Source: Catalinimonas niigatensis (lineage in GTDB: Bacteria; Bacteroidota; Bacteroidia; Cytophagales; Cyclobacteriaceae). Taken from it: a stretch of DNA of 64,000 nucleotides. Location of the stretch: contig NZ_CP119422.1 in assembly GCF_030506285.1 (NCBI RefSeq), positions 3,367,001 through 3,431,000 on the forward strand. The letters are read 5' to 3'. The notes under the pieces are model-generated. The model had not been told where the DNA came from. It was given only the letters and a program-made list of their open reading frames with translations, and ran no database searches. Numbering within the stretch: the first letter of the stretch is position 1; each line of letters opens with the position of its first letter. Both the position numbers and the translations under genes were made by a program. This document shows positions 63,371-64,000 of the stretch, one piece after another.

Positions 63371-64000
63371 CTAGGTATCGCCATGCCACTCTTTATAAAA
63401 CTCATCAAGAAAATGCTCCATAAAGGTATGCCGGTGTTCTGCCATCCGTTTTCCTGTAGGGGTGTTCATCCTGTTTTTGAGCAGCAGCAGTTTTTCATAG
63501 AAATGGTTAATGGTGGGCGCAGTGCTTTGCTTGTATTCTTCGCGACTCATCTCAAGATTAGGCTTGATGTCAGGATTGTAAATTTCCCTGTTTTTGTAGC
63601 CTCCATAATTAAACGTTCTCGCTATACCCATTGCCCCCATGGCATCCAGCCGGTCAGCATCCTGTATCACATCCAATTCGGATGATTTGAATTTCTGAGG
63701 GTCTTTACCTCCCTTAAAAGAAATGTTGGCAATGATATTTTCAACATGAGTAATTGCAGTTTCTTCAACATTCAGTGAGCTTAAAAATACTCTTGCTTTA
63801 CGAGGGCCAATGGCCTCATCGCCTCCATGAAATTTAGCATCTGCGATATCATGAAGCAATGCACCAAGCTCAACCACAAACATGTCAACATTTTCAGTTT
63901 GCGCTATGTGTTTTGAGAGATTCCAAACCCGATATATGTGCCACCAGTCATGTCCGCCTTCTGCATCTGCTAAAACCTCTTTCACGAAACTGATGGTTTT
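63371..64000 (-). CDS. HD-domain phosphohydrolase, 5' end cut by window
   Basis: The frame is open from the stop at 63371 to the window end (210 codons) and residues before the GTG at 63985 (KTISF) fit the family, so the true start is outside. Metal-binding HD motifs are visible: GGHDWWHIYRV, GALLHDIADAKF and DVIQDADRLDAMGA. This is the YedJ/YpgQ-type group of HD hydrolases, some of which act on nucleotides. Only a few N-terminal residues should be missing. Confidence 0.9.
   Translation of the reverse strand, partial: KTISFVKEVLADAEGGHDWWHIYRVWNLSKHIAQTENVDMFVVELGALLHDIADAKFHGGDEAIGPRKARVFLSSLNVEETAITHVENIIANISFKGGKDPQKFKSSELDVIQDADRLDAMGAMGIARTFNYGGYKNREIYNPDIKPNLEMSREEYKQSTAPTINHFYEKLLLLKNRMNTPTGKRMAEHRHTFMEHFLDEFYKEWHGDT

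Noticed and set aside
1-64000. CRISPR arrays, tRNA and rRNA genes
   Set aside because: I looked through all gaps and saw no regularly spaced repeats, no cloverleaf-like sequence ending in CCA and no rRNA motifs.

Overview
The window looks like a chromosomal segment of a Bacteroidota bacterium, most probably a marine member of the order Cytophagales. The signs are a SusC/SusD outer-membrane pair with an FG-GAP/ASPIC lipoprotein, an OmpH-OmpH-BamA-UppS-DUF6089-NadK cluster, a MutY-Ssb-GldE cluster, the HU / TPR / COX24-like / RNase G order, frequent TTG starts without clear Shine-Dalgarno sequences, and promoters of the Bacteroidota type (TTTG, 19 bases, TAnnTTTG). I saw no tRNA, rRNA, CRISPR array or intact insertion sequence.

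Layout. 1-8 kb: an uptake locus on the minus strand (susC, susD, then a large FG-GAP lipoprotein cut by the window start). 8.6-9.8 kb: an MFS transporter between two AT-rich gaps. 10.4-20.6 kb: a long minus-strand envelope block (two OmpH/Skp chaperones, BamA, UppS, two beta-barrel proteins, NAD kinase, CBS protein, alpha/beta hydrolase, CvpA, YqeY). 20.7-24.6 kb: pdxJ facing a three-gene nucleotide-sugar operon (ugd, UDP-xylose synthase, galE). 24.9-26.4 kb: rpsU, xerC and a ribosome hibernation factor on the plus strand. 26.5-32.7 kb: metK, an RsmI-like methylase, a small DUF2905 membrane protein, an esterase-like hydrolase, gldE, ssb and mutY. 32.8-35.9 kb: HU, a TPR protein, a 29-residue COX24-like basic protein, and RNase G/E. 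36-43.4 kb: a glycosyltransferase/acetyltransferase pair, a TPR lipid- or periplasm-directed protein, DsbD, a small poly-Asp membrane protein, RecX and ComB. 43.5-57 kb: housekeeping genes (gcvT, rnhB, a SNF2 helicase, a LolE-like permease, rbfA, a polytopic membrane protein, rpiB, tatC, glyA, pheA, hemH, DUF4286).

The least ordinary part is 57.1-63.1 kb. Four overlapping minus-strand genes form an operon: a membrane-hairpin DUF5675 protein, a six-helix membrane protein carrying both an N-acetylmuramidase and a zinc amidase domain, a DUF4230 lipoprotein and a large membrane-anchored DUF4230 protein. It has its own candidate promoter and is preceded by a short gap with a 16-base direct repeat and a G8 run. 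By charge distribution the two wall-active proteins would place their enzyme domains in the cytoplasm, as in a holin-endolysin device; this is the best candidate here for an undescribed system. The window ends inside an HD-domain phosphohydrolase gene.
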